From contig DATKQY010000082.1 of assembly GCA_035532475.1 (NCBI GenBank), positions 62,001 through 126,000 of the forward strand: a DNA stretch of 64,000 nt, written 5' to 3'. Below are positions 43,928 through 52,086 of this stretch, in pieces (positions within the stretch are counted from its first letter, which is position 1; every line of letters begins with the position of its first letter). A program made the translations under genes and the position numbers. The notes under the pieces were generated by a model, which was not told where the DNA came from, ran no database searches, and was given only the letters and a program-made list of their open reading frames with translations. Source of the DNA: DATKQY01 sp035532475. GTDB lineage: Bacteria; Actinomycetota; Acidimicrobiia; Acidimicrobiales; Bog-793.

Positions 43928-44911
43928 GTGACGGTGAGGCTCACCCTCGCCATCAGCGACTACGACCACACCCGCGATCTGACGGACGGCCGCGTCCGTC
44001 CCGAGGGCGTCGAGCTCACGTGCCTCTCGCTGCCCGTCGAGGAGATCTTCTTCCGTTTCATCAACTACCGGGAATGGCACGCCTCCGAGCTGTCGTTCGC
44101 GAAGTACGTCTCGATGCGCGCCAGCGGAGACGACTCGATCACCGCCATACCCGTCTTCCCGTCGCGCGTTTGCAGGCACTCGTCGATCTACGTCACGCGG
44201 GGTGGCCCGGCGCATCCGAAGGAGCTCGCCGGCAAGCGGATCGGCGTACCGGAGTGGTCGCAGACCGCCTCCGTCTACACGCGCTCGCTCCTCGTCCACG
44301 AGTGGGGCGTCCCGCTCACCGACGTCGAGTGGTTCCAGGCCGGGGTGAACCAGGCCGGGCGGACGGAGAAGGTGAGACTGCACCTCCCAGACGGTGTGCG
44401 ACTCACCCAGGTGACCGATCGCACCCTGGACGAGATGCTGCACGCCGGCGACCTCGATGCCGTCTTCTCCGCACACCCGCCCCGAAGCTTCGAGCTCGGC
44501 GATCCGGGAATCGTGCGCCTGTTCCCCGACTACCGTCCGATCGAGGAAGAGTACGTGCGAAGGACCGGGATCTTCCCGATCATGCACGTTCTCGCCTTGC
44601 GCTCCGACGTCCTCGACGAGCACCCGTGGATCGCGATGAACCTCCTCAGCGCGTTCGAGGAGGCCAAGCGCCGCAGCGAGGAGCGGCTGTCAGACATCAC
44701 GGCGAGCCGGGTGCCCTTGCCGTGGCTGCCCGAGTACGCGTCGGGCCTGCGCGGCCTGCTCGGTGGTTCCGTCTGGCCGTATGGCCTCGAACCGAACCGG
44801 ACGACCATCGAGGCGTTCCTGCGCTTCGCCGCCGAGCAGGGCGTCGCCGCGCGCCTGCTCCAGGCCGAGAGCTTGTTCGCTCCCCAGGTCCTTACCCGCT
44901 ACCGGGTCTGA
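43928..44911 (+). CDS. 4,5-Dihydroxyphthalate decarboxylase-like protein
   Basis: 327-residue protein of the family of Pht5 (4,5-dihydroxyphthalate decarboxylase), which has a periplasmic-binding-protein-like fold but no signal peptide. Matching stretches are LTLAISDYDHTRDLTDGRV, PEGVELTCLSLPVEEIFFR, ELSFAKYVSM, IPVFPSRVCRHSSIYV and AGKRIGVPEWSQTASVYTR. Start GTG 43928 gives the family N terminus. It is the last gene of the unit that starts at 41,694 and its 3' end overlaps the convergent aldolase 3 gene by 13 bases. A decarboxylase role on a dihydroxylated ring dicarboxylate is the best guess. Confidence 0.85.
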   Translation: MTVRLTLAISDYDHTRDLTDGRVRPEGVELTCLSLPVEEIFFRFINYREWHASELSFAKYVSMRASGDDSITAIPVFPSRVCRHSSIYVTRGGPAHPKELAGKRIGVPEWSQTASVYTRSLLVHEWGVPLTDVEWFQAGVNQAGRTEKVRLHLPDGVRLTQVTDRTLDEMLHAGDLDAVFSAHPPRSFELGDPGIVRLFPDYRPIEEEYVRRTGIFPIMHVLALRSDVLDEHPWIAMNLLSAFEEAKRRSEERLSDITASRVPLPWLPEYASGLRGLLGGSVWPYGLEPNRTTIEAFLRFAAEQGVAARLLQAESLFAPQVLTRYRV

Positions 44912-45615
44912 GCGGGGCTCGCCTCAGCCCACGCGGGCGACGCCTTGCGCACCAGGTACGCCCAGCCGCCTTCGATCTGGGAGCGGGCCCAGCAGCGGGC
45001 CCGCTTCTCGAGCGCCTCGGCGTCGCTCGACCATGTGCGCAGCGGGCCTGCTGCCATGGCGAGGAGCTGGAGGCGGCAAGCGCGCTCGAGCAGAACGGTG
45101 GTCATCACGGCCGCAGGGACGTCTTCGCCCACCGCCACGATCCCGTGGCTCACCATCAGCGCGGCGTTCCTCGCGCCCAGCCGGTCGGCGAGCATGCCCC
45201 CGAGCCCAGGTGTGCGGATCAGGTCGGCCGTCTCGGTGAAGCGAACGATGTCGGGAGGAGTGAACAGCGTCCCCTCGTGCGAGATCGGGCGCAGCGGCTC
45301 GCCGGTGGCAGCCAACGCGATGGCGTGCGGCGCGTGGCAATGGACCACGCAGCCGACGTCGGCGCGTGCCGCCAGGATCTCGGTGTGGATCGGGTGCTCG
45401 ATGGGCACGCCGCCTTCGCCTTGGAGCAGGGTGCCGTCGCGTCCGATGAGCACGACGTGATCGGGGGAGGTCTCCTCCAGGCCGAAGCCGCTGGCCTTGA
45501 TCCACGTCCCGCGACCGTGCCGGTCGCGACACGACACGTGGCCCCAGATGAGGTCTCCGAGGCCGCACTCGTCGAGAACGCAGCTCGCGGTCGCTACCAG
45601 CTCGCGGTCGTCCAT
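44899..45615 (-). CDS. Class II aldolase/adducin family protein 3
   Basis: 238-residue class II aldolase fold with Glu in IEHPIHTEILAARADVG, His pair in VVHCHAPHA and third His in MVSHGIVAVG. TWIKASGFGLEE near the N terminus is a substrate phosphate/carboxylate-loop type sequence of the family. Start ATG 45615; CGGAGGG lies upstream. It is the last gene of the minus-strand unit beginning at 48,555. The third member of this family within 10 kb; PhtC-type decarboxylation is a plausible activity. Confidence 0.84.
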   Translation of the reverse strand: MDDRELVATASCVLDECGLGDLIWGHVSCRDRHGRGTWIKASGFGLEETSPDHVVLIGRDGTLLQGEGGVPIEHPIHTEILAARADVGCVVHCHAPHAIALAATGEPLRPISHEGTLFTPPDIVRFTETADLIRTPGLGGMLADRLGARNAALMVSHGIVAVGEDVPAAVMTTVLLERACRLQLLAMAAGPLRTWSSDAEALEKRARCWARSQIEGGWAYLVRKASPAWAEASPAQTR

Positions 45616-45667
45616 ATGGCGCCAGTCCCTCCGGTGGTGCGGCTGAGGTTCGCTGCCGAGCGAGCGG

Positions 45668-46567
45668 CTAGCCGCCGGTCCCGTGCGCAGGCGCCGGGTC
45701 CATGAGGCAGCCCATGATGTCGAGGATCGATCCGCCCTGGTGGGCGCGCAGCACGACGGCGGGACTGCGCTGGTCGTCGTTGCCATGCTCGTGCCAGGCA
45801 AGGTGACCGACCAGCAGCGTGTCCCCTGCCGACCAGTCGTGGCGTGTCCCGTCGATGACGCTGTGGCCGTTGCCCGACACGACGTGGATACAGCTCTCGC
45901 CGACGTCGCGGCGTCGAGGCAGCACGTGGTCGGGGGGGAGCTCGATCATCTCGAGGGCGAGGCCCGAGGTCTCGTACCCGAGCGCGCTGTCGACCAGCAG
46001 GGCCGTCCTCGCCCCTCCTGGCCCGGGCCGCAGCTCGAGGTCGCCCGAGGCGGTGTGGACCGGAGCGCGACCGGCGCCTACGGGTCCGGCGTTGGCGGCG
46101 AGGAGCTCGCGCCCGTAGGCGCTGGGGTCGTCCCGGCGCCCCGCTGGCATCGCGGCGTGCTCTTCGCGCCGCTCGACCATCCCTGCGTCCTGCACCCAGT
46201 TCAGCCGTAGCGCGCGCAGTAGCGGTGCGTTGGAGAAGCCGAGGAGCAGCGCGTGCGAGCGGCCCGCTTCGATCTCGTGGAAGTGCCAAGACCACGCCGG
46301 CGTGTGCAGGGCGTCGCCCGTCGACCAGCGGACACGGCGACCGCCGATGGTCGAGCAGCCTTCGCCTTCGAGCACGACGAGCACCGAGTCGTGCGTGTGC
46401 CGGTGGGTGCTCGTCCGCTCGCCGGCAGCGAGCTCGAGAAGCCGGACGTCGATCGTCCGGGCCGGAACGGGGGTACCGGGTCCTGCGATCATGCCGATGC
46501 CGAGGTTGCGCAGCGGCGAGCGGAGGATCTCCACCTCGCCGCGCCGCCGCGCCGCCGCGGTCGTCAT
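45668..46567 (-). CDS. Bicupin protein 3, small
   Basis: 299-residue protein with two cupin domains: first with STHRHTHDSVLVVLEGEGCS and TPAWSWHFHE (about 52-98), a full metal site; second with DVGESCIHVVSGNGHSVIDG and SAGDTLLVGHLAWHEHGND (about 220-262), partial. It resembles gentisate-type dioxygenases shortened at the N terminus. Its ATG overlaps the methyltransferase stop (ATGA). Exact reaction unknown. Confidence 0.8.
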   Translation of the reverse strand: MTTAAARRRGEVEILRSPLRNLGIGMIAGPGTPVPARTIDVRLLELAAGERTSTHRHTHDSVLVVLEGEGCSTIGGRRVRWSTGDALHTPAWSWHFHEIEAGRSHALLLGFSNAPLLRALRLNWVQDAGMVERREEHAAMPAGRRDDPSAYGRELLAANAGPVGAGRAPVHTASGDLELRPGPGGARTALLVDSALGYETSGLALEMIELPPDHVLPRRRDVGESCIHVVSGNGHSVIDGTRHDWSAGDTLLVGHLAWHEHGNDDQRSPAVVLRAHQGGSILDIMGCLMDPAPAHGTGG

Positions 46568-47253
46568 CGCGTCGCGGGCGTGCGGCCCATGACGAGCGCC
46601 GTGTGGAACGCCTTCCAGGCGACGTCGACGTCGACGAACCCCGCGGCGTACAGCGCGTCGAGGTGCGTCCCGAGGCCCGCGAGCGGGTCACGGTGCACGT
46701 GGGCGCACTCGGCCGGCGGCGCCCCGACGACCTCGGCGCGTGCGTCACGGTAACGACGTTCCCATGCCGTCGCCGGGCCCACGTGGTCGAGATTGGCGAC
46801 CCATCCGCCGGGGCGGACCAGCGCGGCGCACTGCGCATAGAAGCGGTAGAGCTCGTCGTCGTCCAGGTGATGCGAGGCTCGCGAGGAGACGACCACGTCG
46901 GCGTGCCCGCTGAGCCCGATCGACCCGAGGTCGCGCATGTCGCCGAGGATGAAGTCCGTCCTGGCGGCGACCGGCGCGAGCGAAGCTCGTGCGTGCCGGA
47001 GCATGGCCTCGGACCCATCGCACCAAACGCCGGTCGCGGCGGGAAAGCGTGACAGGAAGGCCGCGAGGAAGACCCCCGTGCCGGCCGCGACGTCGAGGAC
47101 GAGCCGGACCGGCTCACCCTCGGAGGCGACGATGGCGGCAGCGATGGCACGTGGCAGATCGAGCATCCGCCGAGAGGCGTCACGATCCACCCAGGCCTCG
47201 ACGAACGCGGAGTCGCGCCACTCGGCCGCAGCCCGCTCCGATGCTGAGGTCAC
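46564..47253 (-). CDS. SAM-dependent methyltransferase (class I)
   Basis: 229-residue Rossmann methyltransferase with motif I LVLDVAAGTGVF (51-62), the acidic end of strand 2 (WCDGSEAML), ILGDMRDL and post-II DVVVSSRASHHLDDDELYRF. Start GTG 47253 overlaps the ubiX stop (GTGA) and its stop overlaps the cupin 3 start. In a catabolic operon it could demethylate/methylate a phenolic intermediate or quinone; the substrate is not evident. Confidence 0.83.
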   Translation of the reverse strand: MTSASERAAAEWRDSAFVEAWVDRDASRRMLDLPRAIAAAIVASEGEPVRLVLDVAAGTGVFLAAFLSRFPAATGVWCDGSEAMLRHARASLAPVAARTDFILGDMRDLGSIGLSGHADVVVSSRASHHLDDDELYRFYAQCAALVRPGGWVANLDHVGPATAWERRYRDARAEVVGAPPAECAHVHRDPLAGLGTHLDALYAAGFVDVDVAWKAFHTALVMGRTPATR

Positions 47254-47966
47254 GAGCGGCTCGCCTCGCGGCCCCGGACGACCGCATCCTGACCGGCTTC
47301 TTGCCCGGCGCGCACATGTGCCGGTGCTTCCGGCTGCAGCTCGTGCCCGAGCCCGAGCCATGGCGACACCGCGCTCGAGACGAGGCCGGCGCGCTCGACC
47401 ATGCGTCGCACGGTGTACTCGACGATGTCCTCGACCGAGCGCGGGTGCGCGTAGAAGGCGGGCACCGGCGGCATGATCACCGCGCCCATCTCCGCGGCGG
47501 AGGTCATGAGCCGCAGATGGCCGAGGTGGAGGGGCGTCTCGCGCACGAGCAGCAGCAGCGGCCGCCCTTCCTTCAACGTGACGTCCGCGGCCCGGCCGAT
47601 CAGATCCGTGCTGTGGCACGTCGCGATGGCAGACAGCGTCTTCATCGAGCACGGCGCGACGAACATCGCGCGCACGGGGAACGAGCCGGAGGCGATCGAG
47701 CTGCCGATGGCCGCGACGCCGTGCGTCACGTCCGCCTGCCCCGACGGCACCTCGGCCCCATGGCCGAGCTCGTGGCGCATCGTCGCCACCCCCGCCTTGG
47801 AGACGACGAGGTGCACCTCGAACCTGCCGATCTCCCGCAGGAGCGACAGGAGCCTGACGCCGTAGACCGAGCCGCTCGCCCCGGTGATCGCCACGATCAC
47901 GCGCTCTGGCGGGTGGAGCGGCGCGAGCGCCCCGAGCGGGGTGCTATTGGGCGATCCCTTACCCAC
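47250..47966 (-). CDS. ubiX: UbiX-like flavin prenyltransferase
   Basis: Makes prenylated FMN, the cofactor of UbiD decarboxylases, from FMN and dimethylallyl phosphate. The 238-residue product has the flavin-binding VAITGASGSVYGVRLL (25-40), the conserved region VAPCSMKTLSAIATCHSTDLI, DVTLKEGRPLLLLVRETPL and MGAVIMPPVPAFYAHP. Start GTG 47966 has AAGGCG upstream and overlaps the previous gene by eight bases; GTG 47900 would give a shorter protein beginning VIVAITGAS. A 40-residue C-terminal extension is beyond the usual length. Two UbiD genes in the same island are the evident users of its product. Confidence 0.92.
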   Translation of the reverse strand: MGKGSPNSTPLGALAPLHPPERVIVAITGASGSVYGVRLLSLLREIGRFEVHLVVSKAGVATMRHELGHGAEVPSGQADVTHGVAAIGSSIASGSFPVRAMFVAPCSMKTLSAIATCHSTDLIGRAADVTLKEGRPLLLLVRETPLHLGHLRLMTSAAEMGAVIMPPVPAFYAHPRSVEDIVEYTVRRMVERAGLVSSAVSPWLGLGHELQPEAPAHVRAGQEAGQDAVVRGREASRS

Positions 47967-48555
47967 CGGAATGCGCCTTGGCGGCCTCGTCGGTGGCGGG
48001 CTGCTCGAAGATCGAGGGAACCGGCGGTTGGAGCTCGAGCGCGTTGGCGACGAGCGCGTGCGCCGCGTAGCGGGCGATGAGCAGCAAGACGCCCATCGCG
48101 GTCTCCGGGCCGACGAGCATGACCAGCTCCTCGAGCTGCGAGTTGCAGTCGCGTCCGGCCCCCGTGACGGCCATGAGCGCGAGCTTGCGGACCGCGAGCT
48201 GGCGGGCGTCGAGGATCGCCGGCTGCGCCTCGGGACCGACGAGCGCGGCGACCACGTCACGACCGAGCCCGAGCTTGATCGCCAGCCGCTCGTGCTGGTG
48301 TCGCTCGTAGCGGTTGCCGAGCGTCGAGGCGACCGTCAGCGCGACCACCTCGCTCAGCTCAGCGGGAAGCGCGCGCTTCAGCGCCTCCGTGAACTCGTGG
48401 AACGCCAGGATCGCGCCAGGCTGGTGACTGCCGTAGCGGAAGAAGCCCCCGAGGTACCCGAGCCGCTCGTAACGGGACCGGAAGGCATCCTGGAGCTCAC
48501 CGGGGAGCTCCGAGTACTCGAGCGCCCTGATCCCGGCAGATTCCTCGGGCCCCAT
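47959..48555 (-). CDS. Carboxymuconolactone decarboxylase-fold (AhpD-like) protein
   Basis: 198-residue all-helical protein of the CMD/AhpD superfamily (ALPAELSEVVALTVASTLGN, YERHQHERLAIKLGL). The CxxC pair of AhpD peroxidases is absent: the corresponding stretch reads NRYERHQHE, so it is not a thiol peroxidase. It could be a decarboxylase/lactonase-type CMD enzyme. First gene of the minus-strand unit to aldolase 3; the ATG at 48555 lies behind GGGGGAAG and 27 bases from operator C. Confidence 0.78.
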   Translation of the reverse strand: MGPEESAGIRALEYSELPGELQDAFRSRYERLGYLGGFFRYGSHQPGAILAFHEFTEALKRALPAELSEVVALTVASTLGNRYERHQHERLAIKLGLGRDVVAALVGPEAQPAILDARQLAVRKLALMAVTGAGRDCNSQLEELVMLVGPETAMGVLLLIARYAAHALVANALELQPPVPSIFEQPATDEAAKAHSGG

Positions 48556-48581
48556 GCTTCCCCCCAGGGTTTCTGTTTCAC

Positions 48582-48594
48582 AGAACGAGCTTCT
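48582..48594. promoter_or_regulatory. Operator copy C: CAGAA-N5-TTCT repeat at the ubiX-unit promoter
   Basis: AGAA-CGAGC-TTCT preceded by C. A second overlapping pair, TTCTG-N5-CAGAA, covers 48,571-48,585. It lies just after the predicted start of the minus-strand transcript. Confidence 0.62.
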
Positions 48595-48605
48595 TGACCA
48601 TCGAG

Positions 48606-48611
48606 ATGATA
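48606..48611 (-). promoter_or_regulatory. -10 box TATCAT of the CMD-ubiX-methyltransferase-cupin-aldolase unit
   Basis: TATCAT on the minus strand; predicted start near 48,599, directly next to operator C. The -35 region is weak (CGACCG at 17 bases). Confidence 0.45.
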
Positions 48612-48798
48612 GCCCGCGCCGCTCCCCACGGTCGTGCGGATCCCATCGTCGCGCTCGCCGACAGCCGACGTCTGGAGCCGGCGACCCTGTCCGGGCCCGT
48701 CACTGCCCGTCGAGCGAGGGCGGGTGGTGCCCGCGCGGACAGCGGCGGGGACGCCGGGACCCGGGAACTCCGCAATCCCGGCTGACTTGGCGGCTCCC

Positions 48799-48827
48799 TT
48801 GACACGGCGGAGAGGAGAGGGTGAAAT
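48799..48827 (+). promoter_or_regulatory. Promoter of the ABC importer-hydantoinase-decarboxylase operon
   Basis: TTGACA (48,799-48,804), a 17-base spacer and TGAAAT (48,822-48,827), with predicted start near 48,834 inside operator F. Confidence 0.5.
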
Positions 48828-48832
48828 ACGAC

Positions 48833-48845
48833 AGAAAGTGTTTCC
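48833..48845. promoter_or_regulatory. Operator copy F: CAGAA-N5-TTCC repeat, one mismatch
   Basis: AGAA-AGTGT-TTCC preceded by C. Same position relative to its promoter as copy A. The last base of the core differs from the other five copies. Confidence 0.5.
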
Positions 48846-49075
48846 GCAGCGCCGATGTCACGTGGCGCACATCACGCGGCTCCGGGGGTCGCCGACGGGG
48901 GGTTGCTGCACGACGGCTTGACGATTGCGCTGGATCTCCGACCTTCCACGTCGTGGTCACACGGGTCCGAGATGCAGGTCGACCTGCCGTCGAGGCGATA
49001 GCTGGTTGCACAACACCAGGAAGTACCGAGGATCGGGATCACCCGTCCTCGAGGACCGGACAAGGGGGGTGCTCC

Positions 49076-50146
49076 GTGAGAGCAGTGAGAGCAAGGCGCT
49101 TGGTGGCAGTCGTGTCCCTGGCCGGCGCCGCCGTCATGGTGGCGGGGGTCGGGCCGGGCGCGAGCGCGTCGCAGCACGCGAAGCGTTCGACCGACAAGGT
49201 GCTGGCATTCAGGGCGAACGGGACACCGATCCTCACCGGCATGACCATCCGCATGGGCAATGCAGCGGGGTCGGCGCACGCCGCGGACACCAACGTGCAC
49301 GACCTCGTCGGGTTCCTCACCAAGTGGGGCGCGAACGCTTCGCAGACCAACGCCTCGCAGAACGAGACCGAGCTCGGCGTCGCTGCCGGCAGCCTGGACG
49401 CGACGGCCGGCCCGTTCAACGTCGAGGCCGATGCGGGCCTCACCGCCTTCGGTCCGAACCAGGCGAGGCTCGACTACGTTCTCCTCGCCAAGGACGCCAT
49501 CAAGTCCATCTCCTCGCTCAAAGGCAGAACGGTCGCGATCTGCTGCCAGTCGTCTCCCGACTACGTGCTGCTCCTCGCAGCTCTGCGCCAGGGGAGCCTG
49601 ACGATGTCGGACATCAAGCTCTCCGAGACCGGCGCGAGCAGCTCCTCGCTCAACGAGCTCATCGCTGGACAGGCTGACGCGGCGTTCGTCCACAGCGACG
49701 GCCCGGCGACGGCCGGCCCGAACTACCACGTCATCGCCAACGCGGCGGCGCTCGAGCCCGGCTACGCCGACAGCTTCATGGCCGCGACGCCAGGATGGTT
49801 GAAGGCACACCCGGCTGTCGCTGAGGCGATCGACCTCGCGTGGCTCGCCTCCGCCAAGCTGTTCAACACCAAGGAGTCGACGTGGGTGAGCAACGCCTAC
49901 GCCTACACGGCGCACGCCGATCCGCTGTCCCTCTACAAGCAGACGTGGCAGCAGCTGAAGCTCATCGACGGGTGGCCGACCAAGCTCGGCACCTTCACGA
50001 CGAAGGTCGTGCAGCTGAATCTCGGGCTCGCCAAGGCCCAGGGGGCGATCCAGGGCCAAGGCAACCGCCCGCTGTCCCAGCTCGCGAACGTCGCGCCGTG
50101 GCAGGCGGCGGTGGCGCAGTTCCTGAAGCACGAGAAGGCCTACTAG
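49076..50146 (+). CDS. NMT1/TauA-type ABC substrate-binding protein
   Basis: Secreted binding protein of the island's importer, 356 residues. A basic N terminus and hydrophobic core give a signal peptide ending near GASASQ (about 33). The mature part shows the SsuA/TauA/NMT1 fold: ADTNVHDLVGFLTKWG, ELGVAAGSLDATAGPFN, SSLKGRTVAICCQSSPDYVL, NELIAGQADAAFVHSDGPAT and a Pro/Trp-containing C-terminal lobe. Start GTG 49076 sits five bases after AAGGGGGGTG. Such proteins often serve aromatic sulfonates, phthalates and other organic acids; ligand here unknown. First gene of a long operon. Confidence 0.85.
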   Translation: MRAVRARRLVAVVSLAGAAVMVAGVGPGASASQHAKRSTDKVLAFRANGTPILTGMTIRMGNAAGSAHAADTNVHDLVGFLTKWGANASQTNASQNETELGVAAGSLDATAGPFNVEADAGLTAFGPNQARLDYVLLAKDAIKSISSLKGRTVAICCQSSPDYVLLLAALRQGSLTMSDIKLSETGASSSSLNELIAGQADAAFVHSDGPATAGPNYHVIANAAALEPGYADSFMAATPGWLKAHPAVAEAIDLAWLASAKLFNTKESTWVSNAYAYTAHADPLSLYKQTWQQLKLIDGWPTKLGTFTTKVVQLNLGLAKAQGAIQGQGNRPLSQLANVAPWQAAVAQFLKHEKAY

Positions 50147-50326
50147 TGACCGCCAGCTCCTGCGACACCACCGGCAAGGTGCGGCGCGCGGGATGACGCG
50201 ACGGCACCACGACCGGCGCCGGTTCGTCCCCGTCGCCGGCCCCGCTGTTCGCCCCCGCCGCGATCTGGCGACGGGGGCGGACAGCAGCCGGAGGTCGGCC
50301 CTTCTCGAGGCAGGGGGAGTCATCAC

Positions 50327-51241
50327 GTGAGCGCGAACATTCGCCCGGGTGCCCGCTCCGGAGGCGCTGCCCTCGCCGCGCCCCGATCGGGCGCGATCGC
50401 CGGTGAGGACGTCGTGCCGCTCGGCGCGAGGGACGCAGCCGCCGCCGCTCGCACGAGGGTCCCGCTTGCATGGGCGCGGGAGCACGCCGCGACGATCGCC
50501 AGGTGGGTCGTCATCGCCGCGGTCGTCGGGTTGTGGCAGGCATCGGCGACCTTTCTCAACCCGATCTTCATCTCGAGCCCCGTCACGGTGGTGAGGGACT
50601 TCGCGTCGCTCGTTGGCAACGGTCAGCTCCCCTCAGCCTTCGGGTCGAGCATCGGCGAGCTCGCCGCGGGTGCCGTGATCGCCTTGGTTCTCGGGGTGAC
50701 GATCGGCATGTCGATGGGTCGGATCCGACTCATCGAGCGGGCGCTCGACCCGCTGGTGGCCCTCGGGAACGCGACCCCCTCGATCGCCCTTTTGCCCGTG
50801 ATGGTGGTCTGGTTCGGCGTGGGCTCGTCCGCGAGGATCGCCTTCATCATGGTTCTCGGGCTTTGGACCTTCATCATCAACACGCTCGCGGGCGTGCGAT
50901 CGGTGCGGGGCGGGCTGCGCGACGTCGGCGTCGCCTTCGGCCTCGGGCCCTGGCGCCAGACGTGGGAGATCTACCTGCCGGCGACGGCGCCGTACATCTT
51001 CGTCGCGGCGCGCATCGCGATGGCCCAGGCGACCGTCGGGATGATCCTGTCCGGCCAGGAGGTCGGCCAGGGCGGGCTCGGTGGGCTGGCCGCCGACTTC
51101 GGCTCGTACTCCGAGACCGGCCAGCTGATCGCCACGATCGCCACGACGACCGCGCTGGCGATGTTTCTCTTCTGGCTGATCCGCACCGTCCAGGCGCGCG
51201 CGTTCCCCTGGATCAACGAGACCTCTGCAGGAAGGCGGTAG
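50327..51241 (+). CDS. ABC transporter permease 1 (SsuC/TauC-like)
   Basis: 304-residue inner-membrane permease with a 50-residue polar N terminus, six helices and cytoplasmic loop RDVGVAFGLGPWRQTWEIYLP for ATPase contact. GTG 50327 is preceded by GGGGGAG. It lies 180 bases after the binding-protein gene, a gap with no gene. Most SsuABC-type importers use one homodimeric permease; this operon encodes a second, different permease two genes later, implying a heterodimer. Confidence 0.88.
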   Translation: MSANIRPGARSGGAALAAPRSGAIAGEDVVPLGARDAAAAARTRVPLAWAREHAATIARWVVIAAVVGLWQASATFLNPIFISSPVTVVRDFASLVGNGQLPSAFGSSIGELAAGAVIALVLGVTIGMSMGRIRLIERALDPLVALGNATPSIALLPVMVVWFGVGSSARIAFIMVLGLWTFIINTLAGVRSVRGGLRDVGVAFGLGPWRQTWEIYLPATAPYIFVAARIAMAQATVGMILSGQEVGQGGLGGLAADFGSYSETGQLIATIATTTALAMFLFWLIRTVQARAFPWINETSAGRR

Positions 51242-51243
51242 GC

Positions 51244-52086
51244 GTGACGATCGACGCAAGCAGCGTGGCAGCGGGCGGACGGGTCGCCCGCGCGGGGGAG
51301 GGCGAGCTTGCGCCCCCGATCCTCGAGGTGCACGGCATCTCCAAGACCTTCACGACCAACAACCGGGAGGTCGTCGCCCTCCGCGACGTGAGCCTCGCTG
51401 TGCGACGAGGTGAGTTCGTCAGCCTCGTGGGCGCGAGCGGCTGCGGCAAGACCACGCTCTTGAGGAGCATCGTCGGCTTGGAGAGCCCGGATGCGGGCAT
51501 CATCTCGCTCGAGGGCCAGATCCTCGACGGCGTCTCGAAGGACATGGCGTACGTCTTCCAGGACATCAACCTTCTCCCGTGGCGCAGCGTCGTCGCCAAC
51601 GTGGAGCTCGGTCTGGAGGCCCGCGCTGTGCCGAAGCGCGAGCGCAGGGAACGGGCGATGCACTTCCTCGGGCTCGTCGGGTTGACGGACGTCGCCGATG
51701 CCCCGCCGTACACGCTCTCCGGCGGTATGCAGCAACGGGTAGGCGTCGCCAGAGCGCTCGCCACCGAGCCGAAGGTGCTGCTCATGGATGAGCCCTTCGG
51801 GCAGCTCGACAACTTCACCCGAGAGGCGCTGCAGGTCGAGATCTCGAATCTCTGGTCGCGCCTTGGCACGACCATCGTCTTCGTGACCCACGACGTCGAT
51901 GAGGCGATCTTCCTCTCCGACCGGGTCGTGCTCTTCGTGCCGAACCCTGGTCGCATCAGCGAGATCGTGGACGTTCCACTGCCGCGGCCGCGCAGCGACT
52001 ACGACGTCCGGGCCGACTCACGTGCGATCGAGCTGCGCAGCCAGGTGATGCAGCATCTTCACCGGGCCGGGGCGGTCGCGGGATGA
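51244..52086 (+). CDS. ABC transporter ATP-binding protein (SsuB/TauB-like)
   Basis: 280-residue ATPase with Walker A GASGCGKTT (about 64-72), Q loop VFQDINLLPWRSV, signature LSGGMQQRVGVARAL, Walker B VLLMDEPFGQLD and switch VTHDVDEAIFLSDRV. Start GTG 51244 is two bases after the permease 1 stop; its stop overlaps the start of permease 2 (ATGA). Confidence 0.92.
   Translation: MTIDASSVAAGGRVARAGEGELAPPILEVHGISKTFTTNNREVVALRDVSLAVRRGEFVSLVGASGCGKTTLLRSIVGLESPDAGIISLEGQILDGVSKDMAYVFQDINLLPWRSVVANVELGLEARAVPKRERRERAMHFLGLVGLTDVADAPPYTLSGGMQQRVGVARALATEPKVLLMDEPFGQLDNFTREALQVEISNLWSRLGTTIVFVTHDVDEAIFLSDRVVLFVPNPGRISEIVDVPLPRPRSDYDVRADSRAIELRSQVMQHLHRAGAVAG

Larger units (their letters stand above)
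48556..49075. other. 520-base divergent regulatory region without convincing genes
   Basis: Separates the ubiX unit (minus) from the ABC importer operon (plus). It contains operator copies C and F, each tied to a promoter pointing outward, and an untranslated leader of about 240 bases before the binding-protein gene. Short open frames inside it show no family resemblance. The rest is GC-rich sequence in which nothing else was recognised. Confidence 0.6.

Noticed and set aside
47959..48555. CMD-fold protein as an AhpD thiol peroxidase
   Set aside because: The catalytic CxxC pair is absent.
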